Shown here: one piece after another, positions 48,835 through 57,572 of the stretch
Numbering within the stretch: position 1 is the first letter of the stretch
Layout: each line of letters begins with the position of its first letter
Assembly: GCF_039519235.1 (NCBI RefSeq)
Contig: NZ_CP154351.1
Span: 496,001 to 560,000, forward strand
DNA: 64,000 bases
Direction: 5' to 3'
Source of the DNA: Micrococcus sp. 2A
GTDB taxonomy: Bacteria > Actinomycetota > Actinomycetes > Actinomycetales > Micrococcaceae
Made by a program: the position numbers and the translations under genes
Notes under the pieces: model-generated
What the model saw: only the letters and a program-made list of their open reading frames with translations
Databases searched by the model: none
Told to the model about the DNA's origin: nothing

Positions 48835-50427
48835 ATGACCGACACCTCCCGCCCCGCCGCCTCCGACGCCGCGTCCCGCGCCGTCACCGACGAGGACCGC
48901 GACACGCTCTCGCTGCAGCTCGGCCGCCCCGTGCGCGACGTGGTGGAGATCGGCGCGCGCTGCGTGTGCGGCAACCCGCTCGTGGCCACCACAGCCCCGC
49001 GGCTGTCCAACGGCATCCCGTTCCCCACCACCTTCTACCTGACGCACCCCGTGCTGACCGCGGCGGTCTCGCGCCTCGAGGCGGACGGGGAGATGGCACG
49101 CATGAACGAGAGGCTCGCCACGGACCCGGAGCTCGCCGCCGCGCACCGCGCCGCGCACGAGGCCTACCTCGCCGAGCGGGCCCGCGTGGGCGCCGACGCC
49201 GGCACGGGCGAGGTCCCGGAGATCGACGGGATCTCGGCCGGCGGCATGCCGGAGCGCGTGAAGTGCCTGCACGTGCTCGTGGGCCACGCGCTCGCGGGGG
49301 GACCCGGCGTGAACCGCCTGGGCGACGAGGCGCTCGCGCTCGTGGCCGAGTGGTGGACCCCGGACTCCTGCGCGTGCGAAGGCGCGTGGGACGCCGACGC
49401 CGCCGTGCCCACCCGCGACCTCTCCCGCCACGTGAAGCACCTGGAGCGCGTGGCGGAGCTGGAGCGGATCACCGTGGCCGGCGTCGACTGCGGGACCAAC
49501 TCGATCCGCCTGCTCATCTCCCGTCCCGCGGAGGGCGCGGACGGCGCCGCCGCCCCGCTCGCCGACGTCGTGCGCGAGATGCGCGTGGTGCGCCTGGGGG
49601 AGGGTGTGGACGCGACCGGTGCGTTCGCCGAGGCCGCCCTCGAGCGCACGTTCGCCGCGGTGGACGAGTACGCCCGCCTGGTCCAGCGCCACCACGCCGG
49701 CCGCGTGCGCTTCGTGGCCACCTCCGCCAGCCGCGACGTCTCCAACCGGGCCGGGTTCGTGGCCGGGGTGGCCGAGCGCCTGGGGGTGGAGCCCGAGGTG
49801 GTCTCGGGCGAGGAGGAGGCGCGGCTCTCCTTCTCCGGCGCGGTCTCCGCCGTGGACGTCGCGGGACTCGGCGCGGAGGACCTGATCCTCGTGGTGGACC
49901 TCGGCGGCGGCTCCACCGAGTTCGTGGTGGGCACCGCGGACGGCGCGGTGGTGGACGCCGTGAGCACGGACATGGGCTGCGTGCGCTTCACCGAGCGCTT
50001 CCTGCACTCGGACCCGCCGTCGGCGGACGAGGTGGCGGCGGCGCGGGCCGCCGTCGGGGAGATCCTCGACGACGTCGCCGCCCGCCTGCCGCTCGAGCGC
50101 GTCGCCCGCGTGGTCGGCGTGGCGGGGACCGTGACCACCGTGACCGCGGAGGCCCTCGGCCTCGAGGAGCACGACGCCGAGCGGATCCACGGCACGCACC
50201 TCCCCGTGGAGCGCTTCCGCGCGGCCGCCGAGGCCCTGCTGGCGGCCTCGAGGTCCCAGCGTGCCGAGCGCGGCTTCCTGCATCCGGGACGAACGGACGT
50301 GATCGGCGCCGGCTCCCTCATCTGGGCCCAGCTGCTCGAGCGCGTCGCAGCGGTCTCCGGCGTGGCGGAGGCGTGGGCGAGCGAGCACGACATCCTCGAC
50401 GGGATCGTGCTGTCCCTGCGCTCCTGA
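48835..50427 (+). CDS. DUF501 - Ppx/GppA phosphatase fusion protein
   Basis: A 530-residue fusion of two families that are usually adjacent genes. Residues about 17-190 are DUF501 (LQLGRPVRDVVEIGARC, PFPTTFYLTHPVLTAAVSRLE, KCLHVLVGHALA). Residues about 212-530 are an exopolyphosphatase/guanosine-pentaphosphatase (ASKHA) domain: VAGVDCGTNSIRLLIS, VATSASRDVSNR, VSGEEEARLSFSGA, VVDLGGGSTEFVVG and VAGTVTTVTAEALG. No stop or frame break lies between, and a short linker (about 190-212) joins them. ATG 48835 follows CGAAGGA. The Ppx half should act on polyphosphate or (p)ppGpp; the DUF501 role is unknown. Confidence 0.9.
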   Translation: MTDTSRPAASDAASRAVTDEDRDTLSLQLGRPVRDVVEIGARCVCGNPLVATTAPRLSNGIPFPTTFYLTHPVLTAAVSRLEADGEMARMNERLATDPELAAAHRAAHEAYLAERARVGADAGTGEVPEIDGISAGGMPERVKCLHVLVGHALAGGPGVNRLGDEALALVAEWWTPDSCACEGAWDADAAVPTRDLSRHVKHLERVAELERITVAGVDCGTNSIRLLISRPAEGADGAAAPLADVVREMRVVRLGEGVDATGAFAEAALERTFAAVDEYARLVQRHHAGRVRFVATSASRDVSNRAGFVAGVAERLGVEPEVVSGEEEARLSFSGAVSAVDVAGLGAEDLILVVDLGGGSTEFVVGTADGAVVDAVSTDMGCVRFTERFLHSDPPSADEVAAARAAVGEILDDVAARLPLERVARVVGVAGTVTTVTAEALGLEEHDAERIHGTHLPVERFRAAAEALLAASRSQRAERGFLHPGRTDVIGAGSLIWAQLLERVAAVSGVAEAWASEHDILDGIVLSLRS

Positions 50428-50466
50428 AGGGGCCCCGAGGGGCTGAGCCGGCGGCCGGGCTGGGCG

Positions 50467-50472
50467 TAGGAT
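50467..50472 (+). promoter_or_regulatory. -10 box TAGGAT, leaderless promoter of ndh
   Basis: TAGGAT with 7 bases to the ATG at 50480. Confidence 0.6.
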
Positions 50473-50479
50473 GGGCACC

Positions 50480-51910
50480 ATGTCACTCACCCCTGAGCTC
50501 TCTCCCCAGCCGCGCCTGCTGATCGTCGGCGGCGGCTATGCCGGCTTCCACATCGCCAAGGCCCTGCAGACGAAGGTGAAGGATCGGGGTGGCGTCGTCA
50601 CCCTGGTGGACCCCCTGCCCTACATGCAGTACCAGCCCTTCCTGCCCGAGATCGTGGGCGGCCACATCGAGGGCCGCCACGCCGTGGTGGACCACCAGAC
50701 CCACCTCAAGGACACCGAGGTCGTCCGCGGCACCGTCGTGAAGGTGGAGCACGCCCGCAAGGTCGCCACCGTGCGCGGCGAGGACGGCGCCGAGTTCGAG
50801 CTCCCCTACCAGGACGTCGTCATGACGGCCGGCGCCACCACGCGCGTCTTCCCGATCCCGGGCCTGGGCGAGAACGGGATCGGCCTGAAGACCGTGGAGG
50901 AGGCCGTCGCGCTGCGCAACCAGATCCTGGAGCGCCTCGACGCCGCGTCCCTGTCCACCGACGCCGAGGAGCGCCGACGGGCCCTGACCTTCGTGGTGGT
51001 CGGCGGTGGCTTCGCCGGCATCGAGACGGTGGCGGAGATGGAGAACGTCATCCGCACCGCCGTGGAGCGCAACGAGCGTCTCTCCCAGTCCGAGGTCCGC
51101 ATCGTCCTCGTCGAGGCCATGGGCCGCATCATGCCCGAGGTCTCCGAGGACCAGGCCGAGAACGTGGTGAAGCACCTGCAGGACCGCGGCATCGAGGTCC
51201 TCCTGAACACCTCGCTGGGCGATGCGACCGGCCGCGTCATGACGCTGACCGACATGAAGAGCGAGGACAAGGCCGTCAAGGAGAAGTTCCCGGCGGACAC
51301 CCTCGTGTGGACCGCGGGCGTGGCCGCCAACGGCGTGGCCAAGCAGACCGACTTCCCCGTGGAGCAGCGCGGCCGCATCGAGGTCACCCCCACCCTCCAG
51401 GTGAAGGACGGCGAGTCCGGCGTGCTCGAGGGCGCGTGGGGCTGCGGCGACGTGTGCGCCGTGCCCGACCTCACCGGCTCCGGCCCCGGCGGCTTCTGCG
51501 TGCCGAACGCCCAGCACGCCGTGCGCCAGGCCAAGCAGCTGGCCGCCAACTACATGGCCGTCCGCCACGGCGAGGGCGAGGTCGCGGAGTACGTGCACAA
51601 GTCCCTCGGCGCCGTCGCCGGCCTCGGCTTCCTCAAGGGCGTCGGCAACCCGATGGGCCTGAAGATCAACGGCGTGCCGGCCTGGCTCGCCCACCGCGGC
51701 TACCACATCTACGCCATGCCCACCCTGGAGCGCCGCTTCCGCATCGCCTCGGGCTGGATCGCCGAGACCCTCTTCGGCCGTGACACCACCTCCGTGAGCG
51801 GCCAGGACACCCCGTTCAACGCCTTCCGCGCGGCGGCCGGCGTCGAGCTGGAGCCCGTCCGCTTCGAGCAGCGCGAGCGGGACACGGCCCAGGCTGAGCC
51901 CGCGATCTGA
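50480..51910 (+). CDS. ndh: Type II NADH dehydrogenase
   Basis: Single-subunit, non-proton-pumping NADH:menaquinone oxidoreductase at the inner face of the membrane. 476 residues. FAD site LLIVGGGYAGFHIAKAL near the N-terminus, NADH site FVVVGGGFAGIETVAEM (about residue 172), VWTAGVAANGVAKQ, WGCGDVCAVPDL, and the C-terminal membrane-association helices (KSLGAVAGLGFLKG). ATG 50480 is used rather than ATG 50471, which overlaps the -10 box. Confidence 0.95.
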   Translation: MSLTPELSPQPRLLIVGGGYAGFHIAKALQTKVKDRGGVVTLVDPLPYMQYQPFLPEIVGGHIEGRHAVVDHQTHLKDTEVVRGTVVKVEHARKVATVRGEDGAEFELPYQDVVMTAGATTRVFPIPGLGENGIGLKTVEEAVALRNQILERLDAASLSTDAEERRRALTFVVVGGGFAGIETVAEMENVIRTAVERNERLSQSEVRIVLVEAMGRIMPEVSEDQAENVVKHLQDRGIEVLLNTSLGDATGRVMTLTDMKSEDKAVKEKFPADTLVWTAGVAANGVAKQTDFPVEQRGRIEVTPTLQVKDGESGVLEGAWGCGDVCAVPDLTGSGPGGFCVPNAQHAVRQAKQLAANYMAVRHGEGEVAEYVHKSLGAVAGLGFLKGVGNPMGLKINGVPAWLAHRGYHIYAMPTLERRFRIASGWIAETLFGRDTTSVSGQDTPFNAFRAAAGVELEPVRFEQRERDTAQAEPAI

Positions 51911-51925
51911 TCCTGCCGACCCGCG

Positions 51926-51957
51926 GCGGCCCCGTCCGAGGAATCGGGCGGGGCCGC
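51926..51957 (+). terminator. Terminator after ndh
   Basis: 9-bp arms GCGGCCCCG/CGGGGCCGC (51926-51934, 51949-51957) with further pairing in the loop. Confidence 0.65.
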
Positions 51958-51993
51958 TGCTCGTCCGCGGTGTGCGGGGCCCGCCCCGCCGCC

Positions 51994-52070
51994 GCCCCCG
52001 TGGCCCAACTGGCAGAGGCGGCCGACTTAAAATCGGTGTGTTGCGGGTTCGAGTCCCGCCGGGGGCACCA
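51994..52070 (+). tRNA. tRNA-Leu (anticodon UAA), short variable loop
   Basis: 77 bases including encoded CCA. Acceptor GCCCCCG/CGGGGGC, discriminator A, anticodon stem GCCGA/TCGGT around loop CTTAAAA, T-arm GCGGG-TTCGAGT-CCCGC. The D-arm (3-bp stem, loop AACTGGCAGA) is Leu-like. The variable loop is only 5 bases (GTGTT) where bacterial tRNA-Leu usually has a long arm. The remaining bases 51958-51993 and 52071-52199 show nothing clear. Confidence 0.88.
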
Positions 52071-52199
52071 GGGGTGCCGCGCGCTCGGTGCGCCGGCAGG
52101 CCCACCCAGCGCAGGCCCAGGAACTGCGCCCACCGTGAACAGCCGACGGGCGCATGCGGGGGATCGCCGTCGCCCGGAGACGTCCGTGGAGCATCCCGA

Positions 52200-52205
52200 T
52201 ATACT
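52200..52205 (+). promoter_or_regulatory. -10 box TATACT, promoter of the Bax-inhibitor-like gene
   Basis: TATACT, close to consensus, 79 bases before the GTG at 52285. Confidence 0.5.
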
Positions 52206-52284
52206 GGAGCGGATCCTCCGGAGCATGCGCGGCGTCCCCCCGGCGTCCGCGTGACCGGGCCGACCATGACCCAAGGAGCACGCC

Positions 52285-53166
52285 GTGGCCAACCCGGTGA
52301 TGAACTCACAGAACTTCCAGCAGCAGATGCATGCCGGCCAGCAGCAGCCGGGGTGGTACCAGGGCGGCACGCAGAGCGCCCAGGCCCCCTACGGCCAGCC
52401 GCCGTCGCCCTACGGCCAGGCCCAGGCGTTCGGCGCCGGCCAGGCCGCCCAGCAGCACGCGCACCAGCAGAGCATGGAGGACGCGTTCCGCGGCCCCGCC
52501 GCCGGTGCCGAGCACACGGGCCGCATGACCTACAACGACATCATCGGCAAGACCGGGCTCATGCTGATCCTCGTGATCGTGGGCGCGGCGGTCGGCTGGG
52601 CCCTGCCCGCGCTCATGGCGATCGGCGCGATCGTGGGCCTCGTCCTCGGCCTGGTCAACTCGTTCAAGAAGAACCCCTCGCCGGCCCTGATCATGCTCTA
52701 CGCGCTGGCCGAGGGCCTGTTCATCGGCGGCATCTCGCGGGTGTTCGAGAGCAGCTACCCGGGCATCGTGGTGCAGGCCGTGCTCGGCACGTTCTCCGTG
52801 TTCGCCGTGATGCTCGCGCTCTACACCTCGGGCAAGTTCCGCCCCACGCCGAAGATGACCAAGATCGTCATGGCCGCCATGCTCGGCTACCTCCTCTTCT
52901 CCCTGATCAACATGGTCCTGACCTGGACCGGTGTGCTCGAGGGCTTCGGCATGCGTGAGGGCCCCCTCGGCCTGCTGATCGGCGCCGTGGCCGTGCTCCT
53001 CGCCGCGTACTCCCTCACCATGGACTTCGAGATGGGTGCGGAGGGCGTGAAGGCCGGAGCTCCGCAGAAGTACTCCTGGACCGTGGCCTTCGGCCTGACG
53101 GTCACGCTCGTGTGGCTGTACGTGGAGATCCTTCGCCTCCTGGCGATCTTCCGCAACAACGACTGA
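52285..53166 (+). CDS. Bax inhibitor-1 / YccA family membrane protein
   Basis: 293 residues. A cytoplasmic Gln/Pro/Gly-rich N-terminus (1-75) precedes seven hydrophobic segments. Motifs: MTYNDIIGKTGLMLILVIVG, YALAEGLFIGGISRVFES, FSVFAVMLALYTSGKFR and SLTMDFEMGAEGVKAGAPQKYSW with the conserved acidic residues of the TMBIM/BI-1 family, which in some members control cation leak. Role in actinobacteria unknown. GTG 52285 follows AAGGAG (spacing about 6). Confidence 0.9.
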   Translation: MANPVMNSQNFQQQMHAGQQQPGWYQGGTQSAQAPYGQPPSPYGQAQAFGAGQAAQQHAHQQSMEDAFRGPAAGAEHTGRMTYNDIIGKTGLMLILVIVGAAVGWALPALMAIGAIVGLVLGLVNSFKKNPSPALIMLYALAEGLFIGGISRVFESSYPGIVVQAVLGTFSVFAVMLALYTSGKFRPTPKMTKIVMAAMLGYLLFSLINMVLTWTGVLEGFGMREGPLGLLIGAVAVLLAAYSLTMDFEMGAEGVKAGAPQKYSWTVAFGLTVTLVWLYVEILRLLAIFRNND

Positions 53167-53254
53167 CCCGGCGCCGGGCGGCCTCCCGCCCCCCGCCGGC
53201 TCCCGCAGGCCGCCCCGTCCCTCACCGGACGGGGTGGCCTGCGTGCTGAACGCG

Positions 53255-53260
53255 TAGATT
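53255..53260 (+). promoter_or_regulatory. -10 box TAGATT, promoter of the aldose epimerase operon
   Basis: TAGATT 41 bases before the GTG at 53302, whose own GGAG ribosome site follows. Confidence 0.45.
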
Positions 53261-53301
53261 GGGCATGATCGCCCCCGCCCCCTCACTGCTCAGGAGCTCG
53301 T

Positions 53302-54267
53302 GTGACCCCCTCTGAGACGCCTCCGGCCGCCTTCGGCGCGGCCGCGGCCGGCGGCACCCAGTACCGCCTCGAGCGGGCGGGCGCCGAGGCCGTCGTCGTC
53401 GGCCTGGCCGGCGCGCTGCGCACGTACCGCGTGCACGGGGTGGACCTCACGGAGCCCTACGGCGAGGACGTGATCCCGCCCGCCGGCAACGGCATCCAGA
53501 TGAGCCCGTGGCCCAACCGCGTGGCCGCCGGCCGCTGGAGCCTGGGCGGGGTCGAGCAACAGCTGGACATCACCGAGCCGGCCCGCGGCCACGCGATCCA
53601 CGGGCTGCTGCGGAACACGCAGTTCGTGCCCGAGCAGGTCTCCGCGCACGAGGTGCGCCTGCGCGCGGAGGTCCACCCGCAGCACGGCTGGCCCTTCCGC
53701 CTCACGCACCGCGTCGCGTACGCGCTCGGCGACGACGGCGCCCTCACGGTCACCATGGAGCTGGAGAACCACGCGGCCGCCGCCGCGCCCGTCGCGTTCG
53801 GAGCGCACCCCTACCTGCGCGTCGGGGACGTGCCGACCCAGGACCTCACGCTCACCGTCCCCGCCGCGGCCTGGATCCGCACGGGGGAGGACCTGATCCC
53901 CGTGGAGACCCTGTCCGTGGAGGGCACGGACCGCGACTTCCGTGCCGGACGCGCCGTGGGCACGGCCGGCCTCGACGTCGGCCTCACGCAGCTGCGGGCC
54001 GACGACGACGGACGCCACCGCCAGACCCTCCGCGCCCCGGACGGCCGGTCCGTGACCCTGTGGACCGATCCGGCCTTCGCCTGGACCCACGTGTTCGTGA
54101 CCGACCGGCTCCCGGGCCGGGAGACCGCCCTCGCCGTGGAGCCGCTCACGGCCCCCGCGGACGCCCTGAACTCGGGTGAGGGCCTGCACCGCCTCGCCCC
54201 CGGCGCCCGCTGGTCCGCCCAGTGGGGCCTCATCCCGTCCATCGCACCCGAGGAGACCGACGCATGA
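53302..54267 (+). CDS. Aldose 1-epimerase family protein
   Basis: Galactose-mutarotase-fold enzyme of 321 residues interconverting sugar anomers. Motifs: NGIQMSPWPNRVAAGRW, HAIHGLLRN (catalytic His), FGAHPYLRVGD (second His) and LAVEPLTAPADALNSGEGL (catalytic Glu). The particular sugar is unknown. GTG 53302 follows CAGGAG. The stop overlaps the next ATG by 4 bases. Confidence 0.9.
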   Translation: MTPSETPPAAFGAAAAGGTQYRLERAGAEAVVVGLAGALRTYRVHGVDLTEPYGEDVIPPAGNGIQMSPWPNRVAAGRWSLGGVEQQLDITEPARGHAIHGLLRNTQFVPEQVSAHEVRLRAEVHPQHGWPFRLTHRVAYALGDDGALTVTMELENHAAAAAPVAFGAHPYLRVGDVPTQDLTLTVPAAAWIRTGEDLIPVETLSVEGTDRDFRAGRAVGTAGLDVGLTQLRADDDGRHRQTLRAPDGRSVTLWTDPAFAWTHVFVTDRLPGRETALAVEPLTAPADALNSGEGLHRLAPGARWSAQWGLIPSIAPEETDA

Positions 54268-55475
54268 GCTCCACGCTCTCCGCGCAGACCAAGATCAACA
54301 AGGACGTGCCCTACGGGCTGACGGTGGCCGCGGCGTGGTCATGGCGCATCGTGGCGATCATCGTGGGCCTCGCCGTCGTGTGGCACCTGGCGAGCTTCGT
54401 CAGCCTGATCATCATCCCGCTGCTCGTGGCCGCCCTGCTCGCCACGCTGCTCGCCCCGGTCTACGAGGCACTGCGCAAGGGCGGGGTCACCAAGGTCCTC
54501 GCGTCGCTCCTGTGCGTGCTGCTGCTGATCCTCGTGGTGGTCGGGCTCGCCGCGCTGGCGGGCCAGCAGGTCGTCCAGGGGTTCGCCGACCTGAGCGAGA
54601 GGCTCGGCCAGGCCGTGGACGGCGCCGTCGCCTGGCTGGGCACCATGGGCGTGAACACGCAGATCAGCTCGGAGAGCCTGGACAGCGTGTGGCAGACGAT
54701 CCGGGACCACTCGGGCGCGGTCATGGACAGCGCGCTGAGCTTCGGCACCACCGCGGCCAACATCGGCACCGGCGTCTTCATCGCCCTGTTCACCCTGATC
54801 TTCTTCCTCTACGACGGCGACCGCATCTGGCGCTTCCTGCTGCTCTTCGTGCCCAAGGCGCACCGCCACACCGTCGACCGCGCGGGCCGCTCCGGCTGGC
54901 ACTCCCTCGGCTCCTACGTGCGCGTGCAGATCCTGGTGGCCTTCATCGACGCCGTGGGCATCGGCCTGGGCGCGCTGCTCCTCGGGGTGCCGCTGCCCAT
55001 TCCGCTCGCGGTGCTCGTGTTCCTGGCCTCCTTCATCCCCATGGTCGGCGCCGTGGTCAGCGGCGGCCTGGCCGTGCTCCTGGCCCTCATGGCCAATGGG
55101 CCGGTCAACGCGCTGCTCATGCTCGGCGTGGTCATCCTCGTGCAGCAGCTGGAGTCGAACGTCCTCCAGCCGCTCGTGATGGGCAAGGCGGTCGCGCTGC
55201 ATCCGCTCGCCGTCTTCCTCGCCGTGGCCACCGGCTCCACCGTGATGGGCCTCGTGGGCGCCGTCTTCTCCGTGCCGCTGCTCGCGTTCGTGAACTCGTT
55301 CATCCGAGGGCTCAGCGTCGAGGAGCCGGAGTCCCTCACCTCCCGTTCCGACGCACACCTCGACCCGGCAGCGTCCGTGGACGCCGCGGGATCGCACAGG
55401 CACGTCCCCGACGACCACCAGGACCCCGCCCTGGCCTCCCAGGAGGAGGCCGCCACGCACACGGACCGCGCGTGA
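54264..55475 (+). CDS. AI-2E family transporter (TqsA/PerM fold)
   Basis: 403 residues, about eight membrane segments: ATG overlap (ATGA) with the epimerase gene. Motifs: LIIIPLLVAALLATLLAP, VFIALFTLIFFLYDGDRIW, LGSYVRVQILVAFIDAVGIG, VFLASFIPMVGAVVSGG and QQLESNVLQPLVMGKAVALHP. Despite the family name, most members do not carry autoinducer-2; some are Na+/H+ antiporters. A polar acidic tail of about 50 residues follows the last helix. Confidence 0.88.
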   Translation: MSSTLSAQTKINKDVPYGLTVAAAWSWRIVAIIVGLAVVWHLASFVSLIIIPLLVAALLATLLAPVYEALRKGGVTKVLASLLCVLLLILVVVGLAALAGQQVVQGFADLSERLGQAVDGAVAWLGTMGVNTQISSESLDSVWQTIRDHSGAVMDSALSFGTTAANIGTGVFIALFTLIFFLYDGDRIWRFLLLFVPKAHRHTVDRAGRSGWHSLGSYVRVQILVAFIDAVGIGLGALLLGVPLPIPLAVLVFLASFIPMVGAVVSGGLAVLLALMANGPVNALLMLGVVILVQQLESNVLQPLVMGKAVALHPLAVFLAVATGSTVMGLVGAVFSVPLLAFVNSFIRGLSVEEPESLTSRSDAHLDPAASVDAAGSHRHVPDDHQDPALASQEEAATHTDRA

Positions 55476-56815
55476 GCGCCGCACAGGGAGAAGGGGACGT
55501 CGGCCACGTGGCCGGATCCGACGTCGGGGTGCGCTGGGTGCGCCCCGCGCCGCGGGACCCCGCGGCAGATCCGGGTCATTCCCTGCCCGTGACCCTGGCC
55601 GACGTCGAGCGGGCCCGGGAGGTGCTCGCCGACGTCGCCGAGGTGACCCCGCTGCAGCACGCGCGTCCGCTCAGCCGGGAGGCGGGCACCCCGGTGCACC
55701 TCAAATGCGAGAACCTGCAGCGCGCAGGATCGTTCAAGGTGCGCGGCGCGTACGTGCGCATGGCCGCGCTCTCCCCCGAGGAGCGGGCGCGCGGCGTGGT
55801 GGCCGCCTCCGCCGGCAACCACGCGCAGGGCGTGGCCTCGGCGGCGGCGCGGCTCGGCATCCGTGCGCGGATCGTGATGCCCCGCGGCGTCGCCCTGCCG
55901 AAGCTGCAGGCCACGCGGGAGCACGGCGCCGAGGTCGTGCTGCACGGGTCCACCGTGGACGAGGCGCTCGCGGAGGCCCAGCGGCACGCCGACGAGACGG
56001 GCGCGGTGTTCATCCACCCGTTCGACAGCGCCGACGTGGTGGCCGGCCAGGGGACCGTGGGCCTCGAGATCCTGGATGCCCTGCCCGAGGTGGACACCGT
56101 CATCGTGGGCATCGGCGGTGGCGGGCTGATCTCCGGCGTCGCCGTCGCCATGAAGGAGAGGGCCCGCCTCTCCGGGCGCGAGGTCCGCGTGGTAGGGGTG
56201 CAGGCGGCGGGCGCGGCGGCCTATCCGCCCTCGCTCGCCGAGGGCCGCGCGCAGGCCCTCGAGCACACCTCCACCATCGCGGACGGGATCGCGGTGGGAC
56301 GGCCCGGCGCCGTGCCGTTCGCGATCGTCTCCGCGCTCGTGGACGCGGTCGTCACCGTGACCGACGACGAGATCGCCGCGGCCCTCGTGCACCTGCTGGA
56401 GCGCTCCAAGCTCGTGGTGGAGCCGGCGGGCGCGGTGGGGGTGGCGGCGCTGCTCTCCGGGCGCGTCGCGGACCTGGGCTTCGAGCTCGGCACCACCGCG
56501 GTGGTGCTCTCCGGCGGGAACATCGACCCCATGCTGCTGCTGAAGTCCATCCAGTCCGGCCTCTCGGCCGCGGGCCGCTACATGACCGTGCGGATCCCGC
56601 TGCGGGACCGGCCGGGCGAGCTCGCGACGATCTCCCGGATCATCGCGGAGGAGGAGGTCAACGTGGTGCGCGTGGACCACACGCGCGTGGGCCCGCAGCT
56701 CTCCCTGGGCGGGGTGCACATCACGATCGACATGGAGACGCGCGGCCACGAGCACTCCCTCGCGGTGCTCGAGGCGCTGCGGTCCGCCGGCTACAGCCCT
56801 CGGCAGCACCTCTGA
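55472..56815 (+). CDS. ilvA: Threonine ammonia-lyase
   Basis: PLP enzyme converting threonine to 2-oxobutanoate, the entry to isoleucine synthesis or a catabolic route. Core motifs: LKCENLQRAGSFKVRGAY (PLP Lys), ASAGNHAQGVASAAARLG, VGIGGGGLISGVAVA and VEPAGAVG. A single C-terminal ACT domain (about 365-447; RIPLRDRPGELATISRII) fits the short catabolic/actinobacterial type. GTG 55472 overlaps the previous stop (GTGA) and gives 447 residues; GTG 55508 and 55589 are alternatives and would remove an unconserved 12-39-residue lead. Confidence 0.92.
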   Translation: MSAAQGEGDVGHVAGSDVGVRWVRPAPRDPAADPGHSLPVTLADVERAREVLADVAEVTPLQHARPLSREAGTPVHLKCENLQRAGSFKVRGAYVRMAALSPEERARGVVAASAGNHAQGVASAAARLGIRARIVMPRGVALPKLQATREHGAEVVLHGSTVDEALAEAQRHADETGAVFIHPFDSADVVAGQGTVGLEILDALPEVDTVIVGIGGGGLISGVAVAMKERARLSGREVRVVGVQAAGAAAYPPSLAEGRAQALEHTSTIADGIAVGRPGAVPFAIVSALVDAVVTVTDDEIAAALVHLLERSKLVVEPAGAVGVAALLSGRVADLGFELGTTAVVLSGGNIDPMLLLKSIQSGLSAAGRYMTVRIPLRDRPGELATISRIIAEEEVNVVRVDHTRVGPQLSLGGVHITIDMETRGHEHSLAVLEALRSAGYSPRQHL

Positions 56816-56833
56816 GAGGCGCCGCCCGGCGCG

Positions 56834-57478
56834 TCAGTCGGACGTGACCCCGGCCGCGGTGGCCGCGATCGCGCCGCCGCGCCCGGCCACCGCCGCCCGC
56901 ACGGCCTGCACCAGCAGGTCGGAGCGGGTGAGGGCCTCGATGCGGCGGGTGAACTCGCGGCGGTCGTAGCGCTCGTGCGCGCCGGGCAGCAGACGGCGGG
57001 CGAGGTTGAGGTGCTGGAGGATTCCGAGGAGCAGGACGTCCTCGGCGGTGGGATCGGCCTCGTCCAGCACGACGGCGGTGAGGTGGGACGTGAGGCCGTC
57101 CTTGACGGAGGTGGTCACCGGCACGCGGCGGGTGGTGAGGAAGGCCTTGTGCTCCTCGAGCTCCCCGGTCTCCACGAGGTGCGCCGCCACGGGCTTGAGC
57201 GCCGCCGGCCTGCCCTTGGCGACCACCGCGGACACCTTCTCGCCGGAGAGCGCGTCCACGCCCGGGAGCAGCCCGTCCAGCACGGGGTCGCCCGCCGTGC
57301 CGCCGGCCACCACCCACAGCCGGGCGGACGCCACGGGGGCGTCCTCCACCCGCACCATGCCCGCCTCGCGCAGGTCCGCGAGCGCGGCGGCGGACAGGGC
57401 GATCCCGTGGTGGGCAGGGGACTCGGAGCGGCCGTCGGCGCGGGTGAGGAGCAGGTGGGTCTTCTCGGCGGTGAGCAT
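56834..57478 (-). CDS. GPP34 (GOLPH3-like) family protein
   Basis: 214 residues, the all-helical GPP34 fold. It opens with MLTAEKTHLLLTRADGR and GIALSAAALADLREAGM, followed by the family's LVETGELEEHKAF, RRVPVTTSVKDGL and LLGILQHLNLARRLLP. Eukaryotic relatives bind PI4P and retain Golgi glycosyltransferases; bacterial members are common in actinobacteria without a known task. ATG 57478 is used: minus-strand TACGCT ends 6 bases before it, whereas the in-frame GTG 57484 touches the -10 box. Confidence 0.85.
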   Translation of the reverse strand: MLTAEKTHLLLTRADGRSESPAHHGIALSAAALADLREAGMVRVEDAPVASARLWVVAGGTAGDPVLDGLLPGVDALSGEKVSAVVAKGRPAALKPVAAHLVETGELEEHKAFLTTRRVPVTTSVKDGLTSHLTAVVLDEADPTAEDVLLLGILQHLNLARRLLPGAHERYDRREFTRRIEALTRSDLLVQAVRAAVAGRGGAIAATAAGVTSD

Positions 57479-57484
57479 GGCCAC

Positions 57485-57490
57485 AGCGTA
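57485..57490 (-). promoter_or_regulatory. -10 box TACGCT, leaderless promoter of the GPP34 gene
   Basis: Minus-strand TACGCT with 6 bases before the ATG at 57478. Confidence 0.55.
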
Positions 57491-57508
57491 GCAACGCCGG
57501 GGGACGCA

Positions 57509-57554
57509 CGACGGCGGCCGGTGCGCCCGCTCTCGGGTGCTCCGGCCGCCGTCG
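57509..57554 (-). terminator. Terminator after greA
   Basis: 13-bp perfect arms (57509-57521, 57542-57554) around a 20-base loop, 19 bases past the greA stop on the minus strand. Confidence 0.7.
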
Positions 57555-57572
57555 CGCGTGCCCGGGGAGGGG

